Positions 1 through 5,229 of a stretch of DNA of 6,532 nucleotides are shown here, one piece after another. Every line of letters starts with the position of its first letter. Within the stretch, counting starts at the first letter, position 1. The stretch is taken from the NCBI GenBank assembly GCA_900551885.1, contig URXS01000110.1:1-6532 (forward strand), written 5' to 3'. The stretch is from an uncultured Oscillibacter sp. GTDB taxonomy: Bacteria > Bacillota > Clostridia > Oscillospirales > Oscillospiraceae. A program made the position numbers and the translations under genes. A model generated the notes under the pieces. It worked only from the letters and a program-made list of their open reading frames with translations, ran no database searches and was not told the DNA's origin.

Positions 1-307
1 CGAACAGGGAACTGAGCACTTCCCGCAGCACCACCGGGGAGCCGTGGCAGTGGAACTCGGCGCAGTCCTCGCCGGTGTAGCTGTGGGGGCCTGGAAACCG
101 GACCGCCAGCCCCCGGTCCACGCAGCGGCCCTGCCGGTCCAGCATCCGGCCATAGACCATTTTACGGGGCTCCAGGTCCGTGAAAGACCGCCCGCTCTCG
201 GCCGCAAAGGCGGCGCCGCACAGGTCGAAGCACCCCTCTCCGGACACCCGCACCACGCCGATGGCAGTGGGGGCGGAACCGGTGGCGATGGCGGCGATGA
301 TGTCCAT
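1..307 (-). CDS. mnmE: MnmE (TrmE) tRNA-modification GTPase, N-terminal part, cut by window edge
   Basis: MnmE works with MnmG to place a (carboxymethyl)aminomethyl group on C5 of the wobble uridine of certain tRNAs, using tetrahydrofolate and GTP in the cytoplasm. Only the first 102 residues are present, out of about 450 in the family; the GTPase domain lies outside the window. The visible part matches the folate-binding N-terminal domain. It opens MDIIAAIATG, followed by IGVVRVSG (residues 16-23), and carries the family motif SYTGEDCAEFHCHGSP at 76-91. The GRGG-like turn common near residue 11 in other MnmE proteins reads SAPTA here. The start is set by a GAGGAG ribosome binding site (316-321) 8 bases upstream. 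The gene heads its own transcription unit, divergent from the SLH gene. Identification rests on motif recognition and is strong. Confidence 0.93.
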   Translation of the reverse strand, partial: MDIIAAIATGSAPTAIGVVRVSGEGCFDLCGAAFAAESGRSFTDLEPRKMVYGRMLDRQGRCVDRGLAVRFPGPHSYTGEDCAEFHCHGSPVVLREVLSSLF

Positions 308-350
308 ACGATCAGCTCCTCTCAACTCCCAGTGACAATAAACAGAAAAA

Positions 351-379
351 ATTTTACAACTTTGTTGTAAATATATGAA
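351..379 (-). promoter_or_regulatory. Candidate mnmE promoter
   Basis: On the minus strand TTCATA (374-379) and TAAAAT (351-356) are separated by 17 bases. The -10 matches the vegetative consensus at 5 of 6 positions and the -35 at 4 of 6. The predicted start near 344 would give a leader of about 37 bases before the mnmE ATG. The area is AT-rich, so chance matches are easy; the call is moderate. Confidence 0.4.
353..371. promoter_or_regulatory. Palindrome in the mnmE promoter, possible operator
   Basis: TTTACAAC and GTTGTAAA form a perfect 8-bp inverted repeat around a TTT centre. The palindrome overlaps the putative mnmE -10 and fills most of the -35/-10 spacer, where a bound repressor would block polymerase. 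It is not followed by a U-run that would make it a terminator. The binding protein is unknown. Confidence 0.5.
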
Positions 380-406
380 AATACCGGAAAAACATCTTGC
401 GTTTTC

Positions 407-436
407 TTGATGCTTCCGCTAAAATCAACATATATT
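407..436 (+). promoter_or_regulatory. Candidate promoter of the SLH-protein gene
   Basis: TTGATG (407-412) and TATATT (431-436) are separated by 18 bases, and both are close to the vegetative consensus. Transcription would start near 443, giving a leader of about 130 bases. No other pair in the region has both acceptable boxes and spacing. A lone TATAGT at 465-470 has no fitting -35. Confidence 0.5.
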
Positions 437-501
437 CTGACAGAAAAACCAATACCGCTCCAATTATAGTGGGGATGGGGAAGATTTGCAAGTCTGTCAG
501 A
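436..501. repeat. Two TCTGNCAGA boxes upstream of the SLH gene
   Basis: TCTGACAGA at 436-444 and TCTGTCAGA at 493-501 are reverse complements of each other. Each is also a perfect 4-bp palindrome around one central base. They start 57 bases apart. The first box touches the -10 hexamer and covers the predicted transcription start; the second lies in the leader. They could be paired operator sites, but no regulator is visible in the window. Confidence 0.4.
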
Positions 502-515
502 GAACAGGGACACTC

Positions 516-537
516 CCGCCGTCTCCCCGGACGGCGG
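516..537 (+). other. GC-rich hairpin in the SLH-gene leader
   Basis: CCGCCGTC (516-523) pairs perfectly with GACGGCGG (530-537) around a six-base loop, 23 bases before the ribosome binding site. No U-run follows, so it is not an intrinsic terminator. It may stabilise the mRNA 5' end; this role is inferred. Confidence 0.5.
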
Positions 538-560
538 CTGGTCATACTTTATGAATCAAA

Positions 561-566
561 AAGGAG
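561..566 (+). promoter_or_regulatory. Ribosome binding site that fixes the SLH-protein start
   Basis: AAGGAG lies 8 bases before the ATG at 575. An in-frame ATG at 551 lies upstream of this site and has no Shine-Dalgarno sequence of its own, so 575 is preferred. Confidence 0.85.
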
Positions 567-574
567 ACTGGACT

Positions 575-1672
575 ATGAAGAGACATCTCACATCCCTGCT
601 GCTGGTTTTGGCCCTGTGCCTGGGCCTGGCCATGCCTGCCTCTGCCGCCGAGGGCGAGAAGATCACCGTGGGTGATCAGACCTATGAAGCCCTGCTGCAG
701 GCCATCATGTCCGAGACCAAGGCTGACTCCGTCACCGCCCGGCTGGACAGCGATGTGACGCTGACCGCCGCCATAGTGATCGGTTCCAGCGATTACAACG
801 GCCTGTTTTCCGAGCCCATGACCGTCACCGCCAAGAATGTCACCGTGGACCTGAACGGACACACCCTGACCGCCGCAAAGGACTGCGCTGCCTTTGAGGT
901 GCAGAAGGACTACACCCTGACCATCGTGGACAACTCCGAGGCCAAGACCGGCAAGCTGGTCTGCGGTGTGGAGGAGGCCGTGGTGGTGGCTGAGGGCGGT
1001 ACCTACAACGCTCTGCCCGCTGCCGCTGAGGAGACTCCCGCTGAGGAGACTCCTGCTGAGGAGCCCACCGAGGAGACTCCGGCTGAAGAGCCCGCTGCCA
1101 ACCCCTTCACTGACGTGGCCGAGACCTCTGCCTACTATGACGGCATCCTGTGGGCCGTGGAAAAGGGCATTACCACCGGCCGGACCGAGACCACTTTCGT
1201 CCCCGGCGAGGACTGCACTGAGGCCAACATCCTGACCTTCCTGTGGCGCGCCGAGGGCTCTCCCGCCGCCGCCGTCACCGAAAATCCCTTCGGCGAGGCT
1301 GTCAACGCCGACGCCTACTATTACAAGGCCGCCCTGTGGGCTTTTGAGAAGGGCATGATCGACGAGACCTTTGCTCCCAACACGGCCTGCACCCGGGCCC
1401 AGGCGGTGCGCTTCATGTGGATCGACGCCGGCTCTCCGACTGATGTCGACGCCGCCAGCTTCACCGACGTGGCCGCCGACGCGGACTACGCCGCCGCGGT
1501 GAATTGGGCCGTGGACCGGGGCATCACCAACGGCACCGGCGACGGCACCACCTTCTCTCCCGAGAACGTGTGCTCCCGGGGTCAGATCGTGACCTTCCTG
1601 TATCGCGCTGCCAACTATCAAGCTGCCAACACCCCCGCCGGCGAGGCGGAGACCACTCCTGCTGCTGAGTAA
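575..1672 (+). CDS. Secreted cell-surface protein with three SLH domains
   Basis: The product is 365 residues, probably exported and held to the cell wall. It starts with a Sec signal peptide: MKRH, a Leu/Ala-rich core at 5-20, then PASA at 21-24 with likely cleavage after residue 24 or 25. Residues about 26-147 form a beta-rich domain of uncertain family; its core at 57-128 includes VTVDLNGHTLTA (89-100), reminiscent of right-handed beta-helix repeats. A Glu/Pro/Thr linker follows (152-173). Three SLH domains occupy about 177-228, 237-287 and 296-347, with a short acidic tail after them. SLH domains bind secondary cell-wall polymers through a TRAE-like motif. Here the three read TEAN (215-218), TRAQ (273-276) and SRGQ (334-337), each preceded by Cys (214, 272, 333). 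The first lacks the Arg, so it may bind weakly or be structural. The gene is monocistronic: own promoter, strong terminator. No enzymatic residues were recognised and the role is unknown. Confidence 0.9.
   Translation: MKRHLTSLLLVLALCLGLAMPASAAEGEKITVGDQTYEALLQAIMSETKADSVTARLDSDVTLTAAIVIGSSDYNGLFSEPMTVTAKNVTVDLNGHTLTAAKDCAAFEVQKDYTLTIVDNSEAKTGKLVCGVEEAVVVAEGGTYNALPAAAEETPAEETPAEEPTEETPAEEPAANPFTDVAETSAYYDGILWAVEKGITTGRTETTFVPGEDCTEANILTFLWRAEGSPAAAVTENPFGEAVNADAYYYKAALWAFEKGMIDETFAPNTACTRAQAVRFMWIDAGSPTDVDAASFTDVAADADYAAAVNWAVDRGITNGTGDGTTFSPENVCSRGQIVTFLYRAANYQAANTPAGEAETTPAAE
1028..1093 (+). repeat. Short in-frame repeats encoding the EETPA linker
   Basis: Fifteen-base units of the type GAGGAGACTCCCGCT recur with small changes and encode EETPA/EEPTE units between the beta-rich domain and the SLH domains. 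This is a low-complexity wall-spanning linker, a likely place for length variation between strains. Confidence 0.75.
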
Positions 1673-1702
1673 GGAATATACTGTAAACCCCAAAAAGCCA
1701 AC

Positions 1703-1735
1703 AGAGGCCGCCCAGCCGGGCGGCCTCTTCTTTTT
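1703..1735 (+). terminator. Intrinsic terminator of the SLH-protein gene
   Basis: An 11-bp perfect stem (1703-1713 with 1718-1728, core GAGGCCGCCC / GGGCGGCCTC) closes a four-base loop and runs into TTCTTTTT. It begins 30 bases after the stop codon. Confidence 0.93.
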
Positions 1736-1869
1736 CCGGGCGGACCGGTTCCATCCATTTCTGCACCGGGGCCGCAAGGGGTCTGCCTGGGAAAAAGGCC
1801 ACTTGCGACGGAGAACTGTCCGGAGAGGGCAATGCCGCTCCCGCTCCGGCGGGGAGGACAGAGAGATAA
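1736..1869. other. Gene-free convergent intergenic stretch
   Basis: This lies between the SLH terminator and the pnp terminator. No coding region with a credible ribosome binding site was found. The only structure is a weak nested inverted repeat, CTGTCC (1816-1821) with GGACAG (1856-1861), competing with CCGGAG (1820-1825) with CTCCGG (1844-1849). Confidence 0.6.
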
Positions 1870-1897
1870 GGGGCCGGGCACGAAAGTGCCCGGCCCC
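1862..1897 (-). terminator. Probable terminator downstream of pnp
   Basis: A 12-bp perfect GC-rich stem (1870-1881 with 1886-1897) with a four-base loop begins 31 bases beyond the pnp stop. On the minus strand it is followed by TTATCTCTC, a pyrimidine-rich but poor U-run, so termination may be incomplete or the hairpin may mainly protect the 3' end. On the plus strand the loop is GAAA and no U-run follows. Confidence 0.7.
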
Positions 1898-1928
1898 GGT
1901 TGCGTTATGAGATTTTCGGAAGCGGCAG

Positions 1929-4079
1929 TTACTTGATCCGCTCGCCGGCGGCCTCTTTGGCCCGGATCTCCTTCATGGCATCCTTGTGAGAGAGATTCAC
2001 GCGGCCCTTTTCGTCGATGTCGGTGACCTTGACCCACATCATGTCGCCGATCTTGCAGGCGTCCTCCACCTTCTCGATGCGGTGGTCGGCCAGCTTGGAG
2101 ATGTGGACCAGGCCGTCCTTGCCGGGAGCCAGCTCCACGAAAGCGCCGAAGGTCATCAGACGCACCACACGGCCATAGTACAGGGCGCCCACCTCGGGCA
2201 CGAACACGATGTCGTCAATGCACTTCTTGGCGGCGTCGCAGGAGGCGGCGTCTACGCCGGCGATGAAGATGGAGCCGTCGTCGTTGATGTCGATCTTGGC
2301 GCCGGTGTCGGCCACGATCTTCTGGATGACCTTGCCGCCGGAGCCGATGACCTCCCGGATCTTGGAGGGGTCGATGTGCATGGTCAGCATCTTGGGGGCG
2401 TACTTGGAGACCTCCTTGCGGGGCTCAGAGATTGCCGGCAGCATGATCTGGTCCAGGATCTGGCACCGGGCGTCATAAGTGATATCCAGGGCCTCCTTGA
2501 TGATCTCCATGGTAAGGCCGTCGTTCTTCAGGTCCATCTGGATGGCGGTGATGCCCTTCTTGGTGCCGCCCACCTTGAAGTCCATCTCGCCGTGGAAGTC
2601 CTCCACGCCCTGGATGTCGATGAAGGTGGTGAAGGAGCCGTCGTCGTCCTGGATGAGGCCGCAGGAGATGCCGGCCACGGGAGCCTTGATGGGCACGCCG
2701 GCGTCCATCAGAGCCAGGGTGGAGCCGCAGATGGAGCCCTGAGAGGTGGAGCCGTTGGAGCTGAGGACCTCAGAGACCACACGGATGGCGTAGGGGAACT
2801 CGTCCACGCTGGGCAGCACGGGCAGCAGGGCCCGCTCGGCCAGGGCGCCGTGGCCGATCTCACGCCGCCCGGGAGAGCGGGAGGGTTTGGCCTCGCCCAC
2901 GGAGTAGCCGGGGAAGTTGTAGTGGTGCATATAGCGCTTCTCCGTCTCCTCCCAGATGGTATCCAGCTTCTGGCAGGCGGAGAGGGTGTCCAGGGTGCAG
3001 ACAGAGAGCACCTGGGTCTGGCCGCGGGTGAACAGGCCGGAGCCGTGGGCCCGGGGCAGCACGCCTACCTCAGCGGAGAGGGGACGGATCTCGTTCTTGG
3101 CGCGGCCATCCACGCGATGGCCCTCCAGCAGCCACTGCTTGACGATCTTCTTCTGGAACTTGTAGGTGAACTCCTCCAGGTACTTGTCCATGTCGGGGTA
3201 CTGCTCCAGATACTTCTCGTGCCACTTCTCGATCATGGCGTTCCAGCGGGCCTCCCGGACGTTCTTGTCGTCGGTGTCCATGGCGGCCTTGGCCTCGTCC
3301 ATGAAGTTGGCCACGATGTCGTCGAAGAGCTCCTGGTTGAAGTCGGCGTGGGGATAGTCGAACTTGGGCTTGCCCACCTCGGCCACCATCCGGTCGATCA
3401 GGGCGATGACCTTCTGGTTCTCCTCATGGGCGGACTTGATGGCCTCGAACATCACGTCGTTGGGCACCTCGTTGGCGCCGGCCTCGATCATGACCACCTT
3501 CTTGTGGGTGGAGACCACGGTCACGTCCAGGTCGGAGACCTTCCGCTGCTCGCTCGTGGGGTTGAAGACCAGCTTGCCGTCCACGAGGCCCACCTTCAAC
3601 GCGCCCACAGGGCCGTTCCAGGGGATGTCGGAGATGGCAAGGGCGGCGGAGGTGCCGATCAGGGCGGCGATCTCGGGAGAGCAATCGTGGTCCACACTCA
3701 TGACCGTGGCCATGATGGAAACGTCGTTGCGGAAATCATAGGGGAACAGGGGCCGGATGGGCCGGTCGATGACGCGGCTGGTCAGGATGCCCTTCTCGCC
3801 GGGGCGGCCCTCCCGGCGGTTGAAGGAGCCGGGAATGCGGCCCACGGAGTACAGCTTCTCCTCAAAGTCCACGCTCAGAGGGAAGAAGTCGATGCCGTCC
3901 CGGGGCCGGGGAGCGGCGGTGGCGCACACCAGGACCCGGGTGTCGCCGTAGCCCACCATAACGGCGGCGTTGGCCAGCTCGGCCAGCTTGCCCACTTCCA
4001 TGGTCAGGGGCCGGCCGGCCAGTTCCATTTCATACTTGCGGTAGTTGGGGAACTGTCTGTGAGTGATGATGGTTGACAT
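1929..4079 (-). CDS. pnp: Polynucleotide phosphorylase (PNPase)
   Basis: PNPase degrades RNA 3' to 5' by phosphorolysis, releasing nucleoside diphosphates, and can run in reverse to add tails. It acts as a cytoplasmic trimer, often with the degradosome. The 716-residue product has the full domain order: first RNase PH domain (about 12-145), helical linker domain (about 240-320), second RNase PH domain (about 325-545), KH (about 563-622, GSGG loop at 579-582) and S1 (about 629-700). In the catalytic segment EDFHGEMDFKVGGT (493-506), Asp494 and Asp500 correspond to the metal-binding acidic pair of the E. coli enzyme. GRREIGHGALAERAL (404-418) is another family signature. The start at 4079 is chosen because AAGGAG lies 7 bases upstream; an in-frame ATG at 4130 would give a 17-residue extension unlike the family. 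It follows rpsO, as in many bacteria. No broken or missing domain was seen. Confidence 0.98.
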   Translation of the reverse strand: MSTIITHRQFPNYRKYEMELAGRPLTMEVGKLAELANAAVMVGYGDTRVLVCATAAPRPRDGIDFFPLSVDFEEKLYSVGRIPGSFNRREGRPGEKGILTSRVIDRPIRPLFPYDFRNDVSIMATVMSVDHDCSPEIAALIGTSAALAISDIPWNGPVGALKVGLVDGKLVFNPTSEQRKVSDLDVTVVSTHKKVVMIEAGANEVPNDVMFEAIKSAHEENQKVIALIDRMVAEVGKPKFDYPHADFNQELFDDIVANFMDEAKAAMDTDDKNVREARWNAMIEKWHEKYLEQYPDMDKYLEEFTYKFQKKIVKQWLLEGHRVDGRAKNEIRPLSAEVGVLPRAHGSGLFTRGQTQVLSVCTLDTLSACQKLDTIWEETEKRYMHHYNFPGYSVGEAKPSRSPGRREIGHGALAERALLPVLPSVDEFPYAIRVVSEVLSSNGSTSQGSICGSTLALMDAGVPIKAPVAGISCGLIQDDDGSFTTFIDIQGVEDFHGEMDFKVGGTKKGITAIQMDLKNDGLTMEIIKEALDITYDARCQILDQIMLPAISEPRKEVSKYAPKMLTMHIDPSKIREVIGSGGKVIQKIVADTGAKIDINDDGSIFIAGVDAASCDAAKKCIDDIVFVPEVGALYYGRVVRLMTFGAFVELAPGKDGLVHISKLADHRIEKVEDACKIGDMMWVKVTDIDEKGRVNLSHKDAMKEIRAKEAAGERIK

Positions 4080-4086
4080 GGCTTGT

Positions 4087-4092
4087 CTCCTT
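4087..4092 (-). promoter_or_regulatory. Ribosome binding site that fixes the pnp start
   Basis: AAGGAG on the minus strand lies 7 bases before the ATG at 4079. It supports MSTIITHRQF as the true N-terminus over the longer in-frame reading from 4130. Confidence 0.88.
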
Positions 4093-4129
4093 TTCAGAAA
4101 AATTGGAGCTCCGCGCGAAAGCCAACCCA

Positions 4130-4195
4130 TTTAGCACTTGAAACCGCGCCTGGGCAAAGCGGACGACGGGTCCGGGCGTGCTTTCAACTGCTAAA
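4130..4195 (-). promoter_or_regulatory. Long imperfect stem-loop in the pnp leader
   Basis: Arms 4130-4150 and 4175-4195 pair over 21 positions. Eighteen are Watson-Crick; the mRNA-sense strand has two G-G mismatches and one A-C mismatch. A small inner hairpin, CGGAC (4160-4164) with GTCCG (4170-4174), sits in the loop. The base of the stem is 50 bases upstream of the pnp ATG. No U-run follows, so it is not an intrinsic terminator. Known precedent: the E. coli pnp leader carries a long stem cut by RNase III in PNPase autocontrol. A similar role here is inference. Confidence 0.6.
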
Positions 4196-4201
4196 GGATT
4201 T

Positions 4202-4216
4202 GTGCGGCTTCCGCAC
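4202..4216. other. Short hairpin between rpsO and pnp
   Basis: GTGCGG (4202-4207) pairs perfectly with CCGCAC (4211-4216) around a three-base loop. It lies between the rpsO terminator hairpin and the long pnp leader stem, and there is no U-run. It may be part of one folded intergenic RNA. Confidence 0.4.
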
Positions 4217-4244
4217 GGGCGGGGTGGATACCTACACGGGGGAA

Positions 4245-4285
4245 GGCGTGAAAGAAGGGTGGTGCAGGGAAGCCCACACCACCCT
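4245..4285 (-). terminator. Terminator or attenuator after rpsO
   Basis: On the minus strand AGGGTGGTG (4277-4285) pairs with CACCACCCT (4256-4264), a 9-bp perfect stem whose 12-base loop can form a further GGG/CCC pairing. TTCTTTC follows the stem. It starts 10 bases after the rpsO stop. The U-run is interrupted, so partial read-through into pnp is likely; no convincing separate pnp promoter was found between here and 4079. Confidence 0.72.
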
Positions 4286-4295
4286 ATTTCAACCA

Positions 4296-4562
4296 TTACT
4301 TACGGATACCCAGCTTGGCGATCAGAGCACGATAGCGCTCGATGTCCTTCTTCTGCAGGTAGTCCAGCAGACGGCGGCGCTTACCGACCATCTGCAGCAG
4401 GCCACGGTTGGAGTGCTTGTCCTGGGGGTTCTTCTGCATGTGGGCGGTGAGCTGGTTGATCCGCTCGGTGAGAATGGCGATCTGGACCTCCGGAGAGCCG
4501 GTGTCGTTCTCGTGGGTGCGGTTGGCGTCAATGATAGCGGTTTTCTGTTCTTTGCGCAGCAT
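4296..4562 (-). CDS. rpsO: 30S ribosomal protein S15
   Basis: S15 is a primary binding protein of the 30S subunit; it binds 16S rRNA at a three-helix junction of the central domain and contributes to a bridge to the large subunit. The product is 88 residues, the normal length. Family motifs are clear: THENDTGSPEVQIAILTERI (16-35), the HSNRGLLQMVGKRRRLLDYL stretch (49-68) and a basic C-terminus ending LGIRK. The ATG at 4562 is preceded by AAAGGTGG (4572-4579) with a 9-base gap. It is the first gene of an rpsO-pnp pair with its own strong promoter about 107 bases upstream. Nothing in the protein is unusual. Confidence 0.98.
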   Translation of the reverse strand: MLRKEQKTAIIDANRTHENDTGSPEVQIAILTERINQLTAHMQKNPQDKHSNRGLLQMVGKRRRLLDYLQKKDIERYRALIAKLGIRK

Positions 4563-4668
4563 GGATGAGTTCCACCTTTCATAAAATATGCCCTCTGGCT
4601 GCGTTCAGGGCCGGTGAGTCTCCGCCGGACGAAGCGCAGGGGCTGTCGCACGAACCCGTGCCTAACGC
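4563..4668 (-). promoter_or_regulatory. rpsO leader with possible autoregulatory folds
   Basis: About 100 bases lie between the promoter and the rpsO ATG, long for a simple leader. On the mRNA strand GCACG and CGTGC pair around a GGTT loop near the 5' end (about 4645-4658). A CCGGCG / CACCGG pairing with one mismatch lies further down (about 4609-4626). S15 is known to repress its own mRNA in several bacteria by binding leader folds that differ between lineages. Whether this leader does so is inference. Confidence 0.35.
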
Positions 4669-4697
4669 AATATATCATAGAAATTCCCGGTTGTAAA
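4669..4697 (-). promoter_or_regulatory. rpsO promoter
   Basis: On the minus strand TTTACA (4692-4697) and TATATT (4669-4674) are 17 bases apart. A TG one base before the -10 gives an extended -10 element. Both hexamers are one base away from the vegetative consensus. A- and T-rich tracts lie upstream. This fits a highly expressed ribosomal gene. Confidence 0.85.
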
Positions 4698-4764
4698 GGG
4701 AAATCTGCGGCTTTTTTCCGCTTTCTCAGTAAAAAGAGCGGGGAAAAACGGCGGGAAAAGGCGG

Positions 4765-4793
4765 TTGACAGAAAAAAGAGAGTGTGATATATT
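4765..4793 (+). promoter_or_regulatory. Promoter of the GntR-ABC operon
   Basis: A perfect TTGACA (4765-4770) and TATATT (4788-4793) are 17 bases apart, with TG just before the -10 (extended -10). Transcription should start near 4800, inside the palindrome that follows. It is divergent from the rpsO promoter, with 67 bases between the -35 boxes. Confidence 0.92.
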
Positions 4794-4815
4794 AACTGTA
4801 CTAATACAGTTAATA
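4790..4815. promoter_or_regulatory. Palindromic operator for the GntR repressor
   Basis: TATTAACTGTA (4790-4800) and TACAGTTAATA (4805-4815) form a perfect 11-bp inverted repeat around CTAA. The site overlaps the -10 box and covers the expected transcription start, an ideal place for repression. The adjacent downstream gene encodes a GntR-family regulator; YtrA-type members typically repress their own operons through such palindromes. Binding by this protein is inferred from position. Confidence 0.85.
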
Positions 4816-4820
4816 CGGTT

Positions 4821-4842
4821 GCGGCGGCCCTTAGACCGCCGC
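4821..4842 (+). other. Leader hairpin before the gntR ribosome binding site
   Basis: GCGGCGG (4821-4827) pairs perfectly with CCGCCGC (4836-4842) around an eight-base loop, and two G-T pairs can extend the stem. It ends within 10 bases of the Shine-Dalgarno region (4845-4855) and has no U-run. It could affect mRNA stability or translation. Confidence 0.45.
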
Positions 4843-4860
4843 GGAAGGGAAGGTGAAGCG

Positions 4861-5229
4861 ATGATCAGCCTGAACTACCGGGACTCCCGGCCCATCTACG
4901 AGCAGATCAAGGATGGACTCAGAAAGCTGATCGTCACCGGCGCCTTGCGGGCAGACGACAAGCTGCCCTCGGTACGGGCGCTGGCACAGCAGTTGTCCAT
5001 CAACCCCAACACCATCCAGCGGGCCTACAACGAGCTGGAGGGAGAGGGGTACATCTACTCAGTTCCCGGCAAGGGCAGCTTTGCCGCCTCCGTGGCCGGG
5101 GCGGACACGGAGCGCAAGCGGGAGCTTCTGGCCCGGGTGCGGGAGATGCTGTCGGAGCTGCGGTATCTGGGCGTGAGCCGGAAGGAGCTGCTGGCACTGC
5201 TGGATGAAAAGGAGGTGGAGGAAGCATGA
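4861..5229 (+). CDS. GntR-family transcriptional repressor, YtrA type
   Basis: A 122-residue DNA-binding regulator, probably dimeric, that likely represses its own ABC-transporter operon until an effector or stress signal releases it. Residues about 10-76 form the GntR winged helix-turn-helix: PIYEQIKDGLRKLI (11-24), LPSVRALAQQLSINPNTIQR (35-54, with the recognition helix at its end), then the wing GYIYSVPGKGSF (63-74). The remaining roughly 45 residues are a short, charged helical tail, as in the YtrA subfamily; the large effector domains of FadR or HutC types are absent. The start at 4861 has AAGGTG 5 bases upstream. An in-frame ATG at 4765 lies in the promoter -35 box and is rejected. The stop overlaps the next start (ATGA). 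The ligand or signal is unknown. Confidence 0.94.
   Translation: MISLNYRDSRPIYEQIKDGLRKLIVTGALRADDKLPSVRALAQQLSINPNTIQRAYNELEGEGYIYSVPGKGSFAASVAGADTERKRELLARVREMLSELRYLGVSRKELLALLDEKEVEEA

Noticed and set aside
437..470. CTGACA with TATAGT as a second SLH promoter
   Set aside because: The spacing is 22 bases, too long for vegetative polymerase.
551..574. Earlier in-frame ATG for the SLH protein
   Set aside because: It would put MNQKGDWT before the signal peptide and lies upstream of the AAGGAG site that properly spaces the ATG at 575.
1028..1093. CRISPR-like or satellite repeat
   Set aside because: The units are in frame, have no spacers, and encode a Pro/Glu/Thr linker between domains.
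542..1777. A 411-codon open frame on the minus strand opposite the SLH gene
   Set aside because: It is an antisense shadow of GC-rich codons, runs through the SLH terminator, and matches no family; the SLH gene has a signal peptide, domains and a ribosome binding site.
1833..1937. Small open frame on the plus strand in the convergent spacer
   Set aside because: It runs through the pnp terminator hairpin and into the 3' end of pnp, and its Pro/Gly/Arg-rich product looks like translated hairpin sequence. The only purine-rich stretch upstream is part of an inverted repeat.
1986..4076. A 696-codon open frame on the plus strand opposite pnp
   Set aside because: Its translation is a Gly/Val/Leu/His-rich low-complexity product of the kind produced by the complement of a GC-rich gene. 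It has no recognisable domain, and pnp on the other strand is intact.
4080..4130. 17-residue N-terminal extension of PNPase
   Set aside because: It translates through the Shine-Dalgarno region and does not resemble PNPase N-termini; AAGGAG points to 4079.
4196..4256. Separate pnp promoter in the rpsO-pnp gap
   Set aside because: The best minus-strand pair (TTCTTT with TAGGTA at 16 bases) is poor at both boxes and overlaps the rpsO terminator tail. Read-through from rpsO is more likely.
4765..4860. Upstream start for the GntR regulator
   Set aside because: The reading begins in the -35 box and passes through the -10 and operator, so it cannot be in the mRNA; the product from 4861 has the normal family length.
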